This document shows, in pieces, positions 43,747-53,475 of a DNA stretch of 64,000 nt. The stretch's first letter is position 1. The number at the start of each line of letters is the position of its first letter. Location: NCBI GenBank assembly GCA_944384195.1, contig CALWSK010000001.1:62001-126000 (forward strand), in the 5' to 3' direction. This DNA comes from an uncultured Clostridia bacterium. Its GTDB lineage: Bacteria > Bacillota > Clostridia > Lachnospirales > CAG-274. Made by a program: the position numbers and the translations under genes. The notes beneath the pieces were generated by a model, which searched no databases, was not told the DNA's origin, and was given only the letters and a program-made list of their open reading frames with translations.

Positions 43747-44174
43747 AAGTACTAATAGACGCAGATTCTTGTCCTGTGCTAAAAATTGCTACTAATCTAG
43801 CTTTACAAAATGGCTTACATATAGTTGTAGTATCTGATACTAGTCATAGCTTTAATTTTGATAACTCTAATATCACCTACGTTTTAGTAGATAAAGGTTT
43901 CGATAATTCAGACTTTGCTCTTTTAAGTAGAGCCAATCCAAATGATATAGTTATCACTCAAGATTATGGGCTTGCTTCTATGTGCCTTGCTAAGTGTTGC
44001 AAAGTTATAAATCAAAATGGACTTATATACACAAATAAAAACATAGATGAACTTTTATTAAGAAGGCATATAAGTAAAAAACTTAAAACATATGGTAAAA
44101 ATAAAAAAAGAACTTCTTTTGATGATGAAAACTTCTTAAAAAATTTTAAAAAACTAATGGAGGACTTACAATGA
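43743..44174 (+). CDS. YaiI/YqxD-family (DUF188, NYN/PIN-like) protein
   Basis: A 143-residue protein of the UPF0178/YaiI family. It has the acidic MKVLIDADSCPVLKIA start, VVSDTSHSF, VDKGFDNSDFALLSRA and DIVITQDYGLASMCLAK, a PIN/NYN-like set of acidic residues consistent with a metal-dependent nuclease. Its function is unproven. AAGGTGAT precedes ATG 43743. The gene overlaps both neighbours by 4 bp, so it is translationally coupled to TraX and the lipoprotein cyclophilin. Confidence 0.88.
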   Translation: MKVLIDADSCPVLKIATNLALQNGLHIVVVSDTSHSFNFDNSNITYVLVDKGFDNSDFALLSRANPNDIVITQDYGLASMCLAKCCKVINQNGLIYTNKNIDELLLRRHISKKLKTYGKNKKRTSFDDENFLKNFKKLMEDLQ

Positions 44175-44983
44175 AAAAAAAATTTTTATTATCAGCTATT
44201 CTATTTTCTATGACATTTACTGTAGCTTGTGGAAATAATGAAAAGAAGGAATCTACAACAGAAAGCACTGTAGAAACAACTACAGAAAATAATTCACAAA
44301 CAACATCTAATGAAAATGTATCTAAAGATAATACTCAAGCAGAACTTTTACAGTTTTCACCACTAAAAGAAGGAGAAGAAATAGCCATAATAAAAACAAA
44401 TTTTGGAGATATAAAACTAAGATTCTTTAAAGAACAAGCTCCTAAAGCAGTAGAAAACTTTATAACACACGCTAAAGATGGTTACTACGATAATCTTATT
44501 TTCCATAGAGTTATAGATGGATTTATGATACAAGGAGGAGACCCTAAAGGTGATGGTACTGGCGGAGAAAGCATATGGGGTGCTCCTTTTGAAGATGAAA
44601 ACAAAGAACAAAAACTAAGACATTTTAACGGAGCAGTAAGTATGGCAAATAGTGGTCCAAATACTAATGGTAGTCAGTTTTTCATTGTTCAAAATTCTAA
44701 TATAGATGAAAGTATGAAAAGTGATTTAAAATACTTTTTAGAACATCAAGATGAAGAACAAAATGGAGTAAAAATAAAAGATGTGTTCCCTGCTAATGTT
44801 TGCCAAAAATATCTTGAAGTTGGAGGAACACCTTGGCTAGATGGACAACACACTGTTTTTGCTCAAGTATATGATGGTATGGATGTTGTAAATAAAATAG
44901 CTAAAGTTAAAGTAGGCGAAAATGATAAGCCTGTAGAAGATGTAGTTATCAAAACTATATCTGTAGAAAAATATAAAAAATAA
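44171..44983 (+). CDS. Lipoprotein peptidyl-prolyl isomerase (cyclophilin type)
   Basis: A 270-residue protein. Signal peptide with lipobox TVAC (Cys20) indicates a membrane-anchored lipoprotein. A Ser/Thr/Glu-rich linker (about 25-65) precedes the cyclophilin domain: FHRVIDGFMIQGGDPKGDGT (about 114-133), MANSGPNTNGSQFFIVQ (about 158-174) and TVFAQVYDGMDVV. An insertion of about 40 residues between these (SDLKYFLEHQDEEQNGVKI region) is typical of clostridial secreted cyclophilins. It probably folds exported proteins at the outer face of the membrane. Last gene of its run, with a terminator directly after. Confidence 0.93.
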   Translation: MKKKFLLSAILFSMTFTVACGNNEKKESTTESTVETTTENNSQTTSNENVSKDNTQAELLQFSPLKEGEEIAIIKTNFGDIKLRFFKEQAPKAVENFITHAKDGYYDNLIFHRVIDGFMIQGGDPKGDGTGGESIWGAPFEDENKEQKLRHFNGAVSMANSGPNTNGSQFFIVQNSNIDESMKSDLKYFLEHQDEEQNGVKIKDVFPANVCQKYLEVGGTPWLDGQHTVFAQVYDGMDVVNKIAKVKVGENDKPVEDVVIKTISVEKYKK

Positions 44984-45005
44984 AAAGGGCTTTTAGCCCT
45001 TTTTT
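44982..45005. terminator. Shared bidirectional terminator of the cyclophilin gene and the 92/109-residue gene pair
   Basis: AAAAAGGGCT and AGCCCTTTTTT pair over a TTT loop. The stop codon of the convergent 109-residue gene lies in the hairpin. Confidence 0.85.
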
Positions 45006-45322
45006 GATATTCCTTTTATTATAGATAACTCTTTTACAAAATTAGCTTTTATTATATTAGTAGATATATAAAATACACAAATCTTTTCATTATCTCTAAT
45101 ATAAGCAACTCTGCAAACAAAATCTTTATCTAAAGATATTTTATATTCATAAATAGTACTACCTTTATATTTTAATTTATTAATAATTTTCACCTTATAA
45201 GCTTTTTCATTTAAAAAACTTGTTATATTATCTAATATTTCCTTTTTAAGACTACATTCATATTTTTTATTATGTTTAAAAAATTTTTCTATATATTTAT
45301 TTTGTTCCATTTCAATATACAT
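44993..45322 (-). CDS. RelE-like small protein, possible toxin of a toxin-antitoxin pair
   Basis: A 109-residue basic protein of unknown family. After an N-terminal helix, the order INKLKYKGSTIYEYKISL, DFVCRVAYIRD, KICVFYISTNI and a final helix KANFVKELSIIK resembles the RelE/HigB toxin fold (beta strands with a conserved Arg, then a C-terminal helix). Family membership cannot be confirmed from sequence alone. It starts 3 bp after the 92-residue gene with only a weak SD, so it is probably coupled to it. The stop codon lies in a shared terminator. A non-TA regulator is possible. Confidence 0.55.
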   Translation of the reverse strand: MYIEMEQNKYIEKFFKHNKKYECSLKKEILDNITSFLNEKAYKVKIINKLKYKGSTIYEYKISLDKDFVCRVAYIRDNEKICVFYISTNIIKANFVKELSIIKGISKKG

Positions 45323-45325
45323 AAT

Positions 45326-45604
45326 CTAATCTTCTTTTCTCTCTAATTTATAAAATCTAACCATAGAACTTCTTGGAAATTCTTTCCTTTGTATAATTTT
45401 TAATATTTTTTTAAGTTCTACTTCTTCTACACTTTTAAATACTTGTTTTTCAAAACCATTTTCATATATATTATATTTATTTCCTATTTTTTCAATAAGA
45501 ATACTTCTATCTCTTTTATAAGTTCTTATATCTAAACAATTTCCATCTTCCATCTTTTTTAGCTTTTTTATAGCATCTGATATAAAATTATCTATAGGAA
45601 TCAT
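45326..45604 (-). CDS. Small conserved-looking protein, first gene of the pair; possible antitoxin
   Basis: A 92-residue protein with an N-terminal helix IPIDNFISDAIKKLKKMEDG, then a strand-rich middle (CLDIRTYKRDRSILIEKIGN) and a basic C-terminal part with FPRSSMVRFYKLER. No helix-turn-helix or known antitoxin motif is obvious. A strong SD (AAAGGGGTGAT) precedes ATG 45604, in contrast to its partner. The promoter carries two perfect palindromes, consistent with autoregulation. I do not recognise the family. Confidence 0.6.
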   Translation of the reverse strand: MIPIDNFISDAIKKLKKMEDGNCLDIRTYKRDRSILIEKIGNKYNIYENGFEKQVFKSVEEVELKKILKIIQRKEFPRSSMVRFYKLERKED

Positions 45605-45625
45605 AATATATCACCCCTTTAATAT

Positions 45626-45654
45626 ATAATAACATAGCATATCTTGCCTTACAA
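45626..45654 (-). promoter_or_regulatory. Promoter of the 92/109-residue gene pair
   Basis: Minus strand: TTGTAA (45649-45654), 17 bp, TATTAT (45626-45631). Confidence 0.65.
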
Positions 45655-45678
45655 GATTAAATTACAAAAATGTAATTT
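45641..45678. promoter_or_regulatory. Twin palindromes at the gene-pair promoter
   Basis: ATCTTG-CCTTA-CAAGAT (45641-45657) covers the -35 region. AAATTACA-AAAA-TGTAATTT (45659-45678) lies directly upstream. Both are perfect inverted repeats. They are placed as operators would be for an autoregulated module. Confidence 0.6.
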
Positions 45679-45756
45679 TTATGCAATATAAAATACTAGA
45701 AAAAAAATGAAAAATATTATATAATTTATATAATAAATAAAGAAAGGAAAATTTTT

Positions 45757-46562
45757 ATGGAAATAAAAAAAGGATTAAATAGTTTTCAAATAAAAATGAT
45801 AGCTCTATTTTTTATGGTTCTTGACCATATACACTATACTCTTAGTACATTTAATATACCTATACTTTTTAATATTTTAGGTAGAATATCTGCTCCCCTA
45901 TTTTTATTTATATCAACAATAGGTATAATTCATACACGTTCCCCTAAAAAATATCTTTTAAGATTATGGCTTGGATTTGTATTTATGAATATAGGTAATT
46001 CTATTATAAATAAATTTTTCCCTCTTCCAAATGGAGGAATTATAATGAATAATATATTTAGTACTTTATTTTGTATGTGTTTTATAATATATTGTATAGA
46101 TAGCTTTAGAAAAAATAAAAAAATATAAAATACTTATTCTTAATGCTCCTACCTATACTATCTGGATTTTTAATGATTGCTTTAATTTCAAAACCAGAAT
46201 TTTCTATATTATTTAAAATATTTTTTTATACTATTCCAAATTGTATATTTTGTGAAGGAGGCTTTATATTTGTAATTTTAGGTATAATATTTTATATATT
46301 TAAAGATAATAAGAAAAATCTTTGTATATCATATATAATATTTTGCATATTAATATTACTACTAGGGTATAATAGCTCTGCTCCATTAGAAAGTATGTTT
46401 ATATGGAATATACAATATTTTATGATTTTAGCACTCCCTTTTCTTATGCTTTATAATGGAGAAAAAGGGAAAGATATAAAATATTTCTTCTATATATTCT
46501 ATCCTGCACATATATATTTATTAACAATATTAGCTTTTTTTCTTGACAAATTAAAAAACTAA
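45757..46562 (+). pseudogene. TraX-family membrane protein gene broken by a frameshift
   Basis: Two frames together encode one TraX-like protein. Frame 1 (45757-46128, 123 codons) starts KKGLNSFQIKMIALFFMVLD and LGRISAPLFLFISTIGI, stopping after SFRKNKKI. Frame 2 (open from 46119 to 46562) continues with the C-terminal half, ending in YFFYIFYPAHIYLL. The junction is an A7 tract at 46117-46123; adding one A restores a continuous reading frame of about 267 codons. There is no SD before the second part, so it is not a separate gene. It may be a true pseudogene, phase variation by slippage, or a sequencing error. Confidence 0.8.
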
Positions 46563-46571
46563 TGATAGTAT
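46543..46571 (+). promoter_or_regulatory. Promoter of the arsR operon
   Basis: TTGACA (46543-46548), 17 bp, TAGTAT (46566-46571), lying over the end of the broken TraX gene. Confidence 0.75.
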
Positions 46572-46574
46572 AAA

Positions 46575-46596
46575 CATATCAAAAATTTTTAATATG
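46575..46596. promoter_or_regulatory. ArsR-type operator 1
   Basis: A 22-bp palindrome with arms CATATCAAAAA and TTTTTAATATG (one mismatched pair) placed at the transcription start of arsR. It shares the ATATCAA half-site with operator 2. Confidence 0.65.
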
Positions 46597-46611
46597 TTAT
46601 TTGAGGTTTTT

Positions 46612-46896
46612 ATGTCATATCAATTTAAACAAGATGCTACTATTTTTAAAGCTCTTTGTGACGAAAAACGACTTTTTATCCTGGAACTATTAAAATCTGG
46701 TGAAAAATGTGCTTGTGTTTTAATAGAAAAAACTAATATGGGTCAATCTGCCCTTTCTTATCATATGAAAATATTATGTAATTCTGGACTTATAAATGCC
46801 AGACAAGAAGGCAAATGGACATATTATAGTCTAAGTTATACAGGATCTAAAAAAGCAATACAAAGACTTATTGATATAACTAATATGTCATCTTAA
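46612..46896 (+). CDS. arsR: ArsR/SmtB-family metalloregulator
   Basis: A 94-residue winged-helix repressor. LFKALCDEKRLFILELLKSG-type helix 1, metal-site cysteines in KCACVLIEK (about 38-46), recognition helix QSALSYHMKILCNSGLI (about 52-68) and wing ARQEGKWTYYSLS. Cysteines at the start of the third helix are the arsenic-type site. I use ATG 46612 after GAGG; the ATG at 46594 lies within operator 1. It should repress its own operon until arsenite or antimonite binds. Confidence 0.88.
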   Translation: MSYQFKQDATIFKALCDEKRLFILELLKSGEKCACVLIEKTNMGQSALSYHMKILCNSGLINARQEGKWTYYSLSYTGSKKAIQRLIDITNMSS

Positions 46897-46930
46897 GAAT
46901 TATCTTATAGATGACTTTTTTAACAATATC

Positions 46931-46950
46931 ATATCAAATTTTTTTGATAT
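46931..46950. promoter_or_regulatory. ArsR-type operator 2 before the permease gene
   Basis: Perfect 8-bp arms ATATCAAA (46931-46938) and TTTGATAT (46943-46950) around TTTT. It carries the same half-site as operator 1, in the gap between arsR and the permease. Confidence 0.65.
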
Positions 46951-46971
46951 ATTCTTAAGGGGGTCTCTTTT

Positions 46972-47976
46972 ATGAAAAATATATTTTTATTTATTCAAGA
47001 TGAAATACTTAGTATGAATTGGCTAAACTTTATAATAGGAAATTTATTAAATAGTCTTGGTATAAACTTAAATAATAAAATAGGCCAAAGTTTACAATTT
47101 TTTATATATGATACTATAAAAATAACTATTTTATTGTGTATACTTATATTTTTTATATCTTATATACAAAGTTATTTTCCACCAGAAAGAACTAAAAAAA
47201 TACTAAGTCGTTTTAATGGTATATCTGCTAATATTATATCTGCTTTACTAGGTACAGTTACCCCTTTTTGCTCTTGTTCTTCCATACCGCTTTTTATAGG
47301 GTTTACAAGTGCTGGACTTCCTTTAGGAGTTACATTTTCTTTTCTTATATCTTCTCCTATGGTAGATTTAGGTAGCTTAGTATTACTTATGAGTATATTT
47401 GGATATAAAGTAGCTATAGCTTATGTTATAATAGGACTAATAATAGCAATAATAGGTGGTAGTATTATAGAAAAAATGCATATGGAAAAATATGTAGAAG
47501 ATTTTATAAAAAATGCTAATGATATAGATATATCTTCCCCTACTCTTACTAAAAAAGATAGAATAATTTATGCTAAAGAACAAGTTGTAGGAACATTAAA
47601 AAAAGTTTTTATCTATATTATAGTAGGTGTCGGTATAGGTGCTCTTATACATAATTATATACCTCAAAATTGGATAGAAAATATCTTAGGAGGAAATAAT
47701 CCTTTTGGGGTTATAATAGCTACTATACTAGGGATACCTATATATGCCGATATATTTGGAGTTATACCTATAGCAGAGGCCTTACTTTCTAAAGGAGCTT
47801 TACTTGGAACTGTTTTATCATTTATGATGGCAGTTACTACACTTAGCTTACCATCTATGATTATGTTAAAAAAAGCAATTAAACCAAAATTATTAGCTTT
47901 ATTTATAGGAATTTGTACATTTGGCATAATAATTGTAGGTTACTTATTTAATATATTTAATTCATTTTTATTATAA
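46972..47976 (+). CDS. DUF318/YraQ-type permease (ArsP-like efflux)
   Basis: A 334-residue permease with about eight to nine transmembrane helices in two repeats. The hallmark TPFCSCSSIPLFIGFTSAG (about 98-116) contains a CxC cysteine set near the membrane face; the second repeat has GIPIYADIFGVIPIAEAL (about 257-274). ArsP proteins of this family export trivalent organoarsenicals; other members have unproven roles. Between arsR and arsC with an operator upstream, an arsenical efflux role is likely. SD AAGGGGG precedes ATG. Confidence 0.85.
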   Translation: MKNIFLFIQDEILSMNWLNFIIGNLLNSLGINLNNKIGQSLQFFIYDTIKITILLCILIFFISYIQSYFPPERTKKILSRFNGISANIISALLGTVTPFCSCSSIPLFIGFTSAGLPLGVTFSFLISSPMVDLGSLVLLMSIFGYKVAIAYVIIGLIIAIIGGSIIEKMHMEKYVEDFIKNANDIDISSPTLTKKDRIIYAKEQVVGTLKKVFIYIIVGVGIGALIHNYIPQNWIENILGGNNPFGVIIATILGIPIYADIFGVIPIAEALLSKGALLGTVLSFMMAVTTLSLPSMIMLKKAIKPKLLALFIGICTFGIIIVGYLFNIFNSFLL

Positions 47977-47989
47977 GGAGGAATTTTAA

Positions 47990-48310
47990 ATGAAGTTATT
48001 TAATAGAAAAAAATCTTGTAATTGTAGTTGTAATTGTAATAATAAGACTTTGGAAAATAATACTGTGTTAAAAGATGAAAAAGGTATAAAAATTCTAGGT
48101 ACTGGTTGTAAAAAATGTGAAGAATTAAAAGAAAATGTAAAAAAAGCATTAGAAGAACTAGATTTAGATATTCCAGTAGAGCATATAACAGATTTAATAC
48201 AGATATCTAGTTATGGTGTAATGTCTACTCCTGCCTTAGTAATAGATGGCAAGGTATTATCTTATGGAAAAATATTAAAACCTAGTCAAATAAAAGAATT
48301 TTTAAAATAA
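47990..48310 (+). CDS. Small thioredoxin-like redox protein with Cys-rich N terminus
   Basis: A 106-residue protein. The C-terminal part is the MTH895/TM0996-type redox-active disulfide fold with active-site GTGCKKCEELK (CxxC, about 43-53), STPALVIDGKVLSYGK (about 83-98). The extra N-terminal stretch KKSCNCSCNCNNK has four cysteines in alternation, plausible as a metal or arsenic binding site. It lies 13 bp after the permease and 15 bp before arsC; it could supply reducing power to ArsC or hand arsenite to the exporter, both inferences. Confidence 0.85.
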   Translation: MKLFNRKKSCNCSCNCNNKTLENNTVLKDEKGIKILGTGCKKCEELKENVKKALEELDLDIPVEHITDLIQISSYGVMSTPALVIDGKVLSYGKILKPSQIKEFLK

Positions 48311-48325
48311 GAAAGGAAATATTAT

Positions 48326-48736
48326 ATGAATAATAAACCAAAAGTAGCTTTTATATGTGTACATAATTCTTGTCGCAGTCAAATAGCAGAAGCACTAGGA
48401 AAATATCTAGCATCAGATATATTTGAAAGCTATTCGGCAGGAACAGAAACAAAACCAAAAATAAATCAAGATGCTGTACGTCTTGTAAAAGATAAATATA
48501 ATATAGATATGGAAAAAACACAGTATTCTAAATTATTAGAAGATATACCATTAGTAGATATAGTTATTACTATGGGGTGTAATGTTAACTGCCCTAATCT
48601 ACCTTGTAAACATAAGAAAGACTGGGGATTAGAAGACCCAACTGGTAAATCAGATGAAGAATTTTATAAAATAATAGATAAAATTCATACAAATATTTTA
48701 AATCTTGCTAAAAGAATAAAAGAAAACAATATATAA
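48326..48736 (+). CDS. arsC: Thioredoxin-coupled arsenate reductase (LMW-phosphatase fold)
   Basis: A 136-residue ArsC that reduces arsenate to arsenite. The P-loop nucleophile motif is FICVHNSCRSQIAEAL (about 9-24); the redox cysteines lie in VITMGCNVNCPNLPCKHKKD (about 75-94) and the acid is in DWGLEDPTGK. SD AAAGGAAA precedes ATG. It is the last gene of the arsR operon and is followed by a strong terminator. Confidence 0.94.
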   Translation: MNNKPKVAFICVHNSCRSQIAEALGKYLASDIFESYSAGTETKPKINQDAVRLVKDKYNIDMEKTQYSKLLEDIPLVDIVITMGCNVNCPNLPCKHKKDWGLEDPTGKSDEEFYKIIDKIHTNILNLAKRIKENNI

Positions 48737-48771
48737 AATAACCCCACTAAATAAATTAGTGGGGCTATTTT
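48735..48771. terminator. Shared terminator of arsC and glyS
   Basis: CCCCACTAA (48742-48750) and TTAGTGGGG (48756-48764) extend through flanking A/T arms. The T tract after the stem on either strand suits both convergent genes. Confidence 0.85.
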
Positions 48772-48773
48772 AA

Positions 48774-50168
48774 TTAAAATTTAAGTCTTTTATTTATATA
48801 ATGCATAAGCTTACTTATTTCAACTCTCTCTTGCTCCATAGTGTCTCTATCTCTAACAGTTACACAACCGTCTTCTTTACTATCAAAATCATAAGTTACA
48901 CAGAAAGGAGTTCCTATTTCATCTTGTCTTCTATATCTTTTACCTATACTAGATGCATCATCATAATCACAAGTAAAATATTCGCTAAGCATTTCATAAA
49001 CTTCCATAGCCTCTTGTGATAACTTCTTAGATAAAGGTAAAATAGCAACTTTTATAGGAGCTAAGGCTGGATGGAACCTAAGTACAGTTCTAATATCAAC
49101 ATTTCCTTTTTCATCTGTTAGCTCTTCTTCATCATAAGCTTCACAAAGGAACGCTAAAGTAACTCTATCTGCACCAAGAGATGGCTCTATACAGTAAGGA
49201 ATATATTTTTCATTTGTAGTCTGGTCAAAATACTCAAGCATTTCACCAGAGCTTTCACTATGTTTCTTAAGGTCAAAATCTGTTCTAGAAGCAATTCCCC
49301 AAAGCTCACCTTTACCAAATGGGAATTTATATTCTATATCAGTAGTAGCGTTACTATAATGAGAAAGCTCTTCTTGGTCGTGGTCTCTAAACCAAACATT
49401 CTCTTCGCTAATATTAAGAGATTTAAGCCAGTTCATACAAAATTCTTTCCAATAGTTAAACCATTCCATTTCAGTTCCTGGTTTACAGAAAAACTCAAGT
49501 TCCATTTGCTCAAATTCTCTAGTTCTAAAAGTAAAGTTACCTGGAGTTATTTCATTTCTAAAAGATTTACCTATTTGACCAATACCAAAAGGTATTTTTT
49601 TACGGCTAGTTCTTTGTACATTTTTAAAATTTACAAATATACCTTGGGCAGTTTCTGGTCTTAAATAAACTACATTTTTGCTATCTTCTGTTACTCCTGC
49701 GTGAGTTTTAAACATAAGGTTAAATTCTCTAATATCTGTAAAATTATGTGCTCCACAAGAAGGACAAGCTATATTATTATCACTTATAAAAGTTTTCATT
49801 TGATTATGGCTCATACCATCAGGGTTTCCCTCTATATTGTTTTGTGCCATATAATCTTCTATTATTTTGTCTGCTCTAAATCTTTCTTTACATTCTTTAC
49901 AGTCCATAAGGGGATCGCTAAATCCTCCTACGTGTCCAGAAGCCTCCCATACTCTAGGGTTCATAAGGATAGCACAGTCAACTCCCACATTATAAGGGCT
50001 TTGTTGGATAAATTTTTTCCACCAAGCTTTTTTTACATTATTTTTAAGCTCTACACCAAGTGGACCATAATCCCAAGTATTAGCAAGCCCTCCATATATT
50101 TCAGAGCCAGAATATACAAAGCCTCTAGATTTGGCAAGTGATACAATTTTTTCCATATTTTTTTCCAT
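48774..50168 (-). CDS. glyS: Glycyl-tRNA synthetase (single-chain, class II)
   Basis: About 464 residues; charges tRNA-Gly. It is the alpha2 type shared by many Gram-positives and eukaryotes, not the alpha2beta2 type. Motifs are [18 protein letters not shown], motif 2 region [20 protein letters not shown] (about 203-222), and the class II motif 3 [10 protein letters not shown] (about 340-349). I use ATG 50168 after GGAGG; the frame from 50183 begins with TTG inside the SD. It lies 22 bp after pyrG with no T-box in between. Confidence 0.96.
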   Translation of the reverse strand: MEKNMEKIVSLAKSRGFVYSGSEIYGGLANTWDYGPLGVELKNNVKKAWWKKFIQQSPYNVGVDCAILMNPRVWEASGHVGGFSDPLMDCKECKERFRADKIIEDYMAQNNIEGNPDGMSHNQMKTFISDNNIACPSCGAHNFTDIREFNLMFKTHAGVTEDSKNVVYLRPETAQGIFVNFKNVQRTSRKKIPFGIGQIGKSFRNEITPGNFTFRTREFEQMELEFFCKPGTEMEWFNYWKEFCMNWLKSLNISEENVWFRDHDQEELSHYSNATTDIEYKFPFGKGELWGIASRTDFDLKKHSESSGEMLEYFDQTTNEKYIPYCIEPSLGADRVTLAFLCEAYDEEELTDEKGNVDIRTVLRFHPALAPIKVAILPLSKKLSQEAMEVYEMLSEYFTCDYDDASSIGKRYRRQDEIGTPFCVTYDFDSKEDGCVTVRDRDTMEQERVEISKLMHYINKRLKF

Positions 50169-50190
50169 ATGTCTATCCTCCAAAATAAAA

Positions 50191-51837
<1,647 letters not shown>

Positions 51838-51881
51838 TTAACCTATTAATTATATTACTATAACAATATCCTTGTCAAGTT

Positions 51882-51913
51882 AAAACTAGTATAACATTAG
51901 TTATACTAGTTTT
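51882..51913. terminator. Terminator after the C-terminal-SLH protein gene
   Basis: AAAACTAGTATAA (51882-51894) and TTATACTAGTTTT (51901-51913) form a 13-bp perfect stem with a 6-base loop, directly before pyrG on the same strand. Confidence 0.8.
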
Positions 51914-51917
51914 GGAA

Positions 51918-53420
51918 TTAGTCTGCAAAGTTAACTATATTTTCTGTATAATCAACTTGCATATCATATCTCATATAGTTTATAAGTCTATTTACAATAG
52001 CTGCTGCTTCTGCTTTACTTATAAAAGCTTGTGGCTTAAATTTTCCTTCATCATCACCAGATATTATACCTATTCTATTTGCGGCATATATTTCTTTCTT
52101 AGCCCAAGGTTCTATATATTTATCATCTGTAAAAGGAGTTATAGGTGTTGGGTCAAGTCCAAGATGCTCAAGCCCTAAAGTTCTTAATAAGATTACTATT
52201 GCTTCTTGTCTTTCTATAGGGTCATCTATATGATATTTTCCGTCTGTTTTACCAAAGGCAAGTCCTGCATTATAAGCAGCCATAATATATGGATATTCTT
52301 CTCTATCTGGCATAACATCAGAAAAAACAAGTTGTATAGGACCATTTTGTTGCACATTTTCTATAGGCAACTTTATAGCCTTAACAAGCATCTTAGTAAA
52401 TTGCCCTCTAGTAATAGCTTGATTTGGCTTATAAAATTTAGGATCACCTGTTAATATCTGCATACTAAATAATTTTTTAATATCTTCTTCGGCAAAATGT
52501 CCTTTAAGATAACTCATATCTGGCACTATAAGTTGCTCAAAAGTATTAAAGCTAGGTATTGATATATTGCCAGAAGCATTATTATTATAAGCAAATTGTG
52601 GAGGCATAACATAAATGTTATAATTTAGCCCACTTTTATTTTGCATAACTTCTTTATAGTTTCCTTCAAAACTAATAGCAGTTGGTTCATTTTTAGAATA
52701 TTCTAAAGTTTTATTAACAGATACACTAGGTCTTAATTGATATTGCATTTGCCAGTCTTTAGCAGTTAGAGTGACATTTAATTTTTGAGTTTCTGTGGAA
52801 GACCAAGCGCTATTATATCCATATATAACCCCGCTTATTTCTTGAATTATTTTATCTTCTCCAAAAGTATAAACTGCTCTATGTGACACATCACCTTTAT
52901 AGTATGTTACACCTGGAGTTTTTTCTTCTATAATACCTATAGAAGATTTAGATTCTTTGTTATCTAAATTAAATGTTTTACCATCCACTGTTATTTGCTC
53001 TGTCCATTTAGAAAATTCATAATCTTTTATAGTTTGATTTTCTTCTTTTCTATAATTAACATTATAATCTATAGTTCTATTTAAAGTCATACCCTTAGGA
53101 GTTGTTGCTCCATTTGCCACCTTATAACTAACAGTATATTTTCCATTATTAGAAGTAGCTTCCCCTTTAGAACTTACTGTTATATTTCCATTATATTCTT
53201 TAGGATTTCCCGTTAAAAATATCATTTCTTTGTAAGGCATAGTAAGAGTATTTTTAGTATTTTTAGCTTTTGTATTTAACAACTGCTCTGTCGTTTTAGG
53301 TAGTTTTCTACCTTCTGCTATTCCACCAAAAACGCCATAGTCAAGAGTATTTGCATAAACATTAGTAGAAAGTATACAAACACAAACTATAGCAGAAATA
53401 GCTCTACTTAAAATTTTCAT
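51918..53420 (-). CDS. S-layer-homology surface protein (C-terminal SLH repeats)
   Basis: A 500-residue exported protein. Signal peptide ends near VYA (about 23). The central part (about 25-320) is beta-rich with no recognised domain. Three SLH modules lie at the C terminus: SYLKGHFAEEDIKKLFSMQI with ITRGQFTKML, VFSDVMPDREEYPYIMAAYN with DPIERQEAIVIL, and PFTDDKYIEPWAKKEIYAAN with ISKAEAAAIV (about 325-490). SLH modules bind pyruvylated wall polymers. It lies 55 bp after a second SLH gene, with a GC hairpin between them, so the two are probably co-expressed. Confidence 0.9.
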   Translation of the reverse strand: MKILSRAISAIVCVCILSTNVYANTLDYGVFGGIAEGRKLPKTTEQLLNTKAKNTKNTLTMPYKEMIFLTGNPKEYNGNITVSSKGEATSNNGKYTVSYKVANGATTPKGMTLNRTIDYNVNYRKEENQTIKDYEFSKWTEQITVDGKTFNLDNKESKSSIGIIEEKTPGVTYYKGDVSHRAVYTFGEDKIIQEISGVIYGYNSAWSSTETQKLNVTLTAKDWQMQYQLRPSVSVNKTLEYSKNEPTAISFEGNYKEVMQNKSGLNYNIYVMPPQFAYNNNASGNISIPSFNTFEQLIVPDMSYLKGHFAEEDIKKLFSMQILTGDPKFYKPNQAITRGQFTKMLVKAIKLPIENVQQNGPIQLVFSDVMPDREEYPYIMAAYNAGLAFGKTDGKYHIDDPIERQEAIVILLRTLGLEHLGLDPTPITPFTDDKYIEPWAKKEIYAANRIGIISGDDEGKFKPQAFISKAEAAAIVNRLINYMRYDMQVDYTENIVNFAD

Positions 53421-53444
53421 AATAACCTCCGTTTTTTGTGGATA

Positions 53445-53465
53445 TTGGGGCTATTTAAGCCCCAA
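53445..53465 (-). other. GC-rich hairpin between the two SLH genes
   Basis: TTGGGGCT (53445-53452) and AGCCCCAA (53458-53465) form a perfect 8-bp stem with no T run on either strand. It looks like a mRNA processing or stabilising element rather than a terminator. Confidence 0.55.
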
Positions 53466-53475
53466 ACACATAAAC

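Noticed and set aside
46143..46562. Second half of the broken TraX gene as an independent gene
   Set aside because: No SD, and the preceding frame completes the family N terminus; one-base insertion joins them.
50169..50190. T-box leader for glyS
   Set aside because: Only 22 bp separate glyS from pyrG and no T-box core motif occurs.
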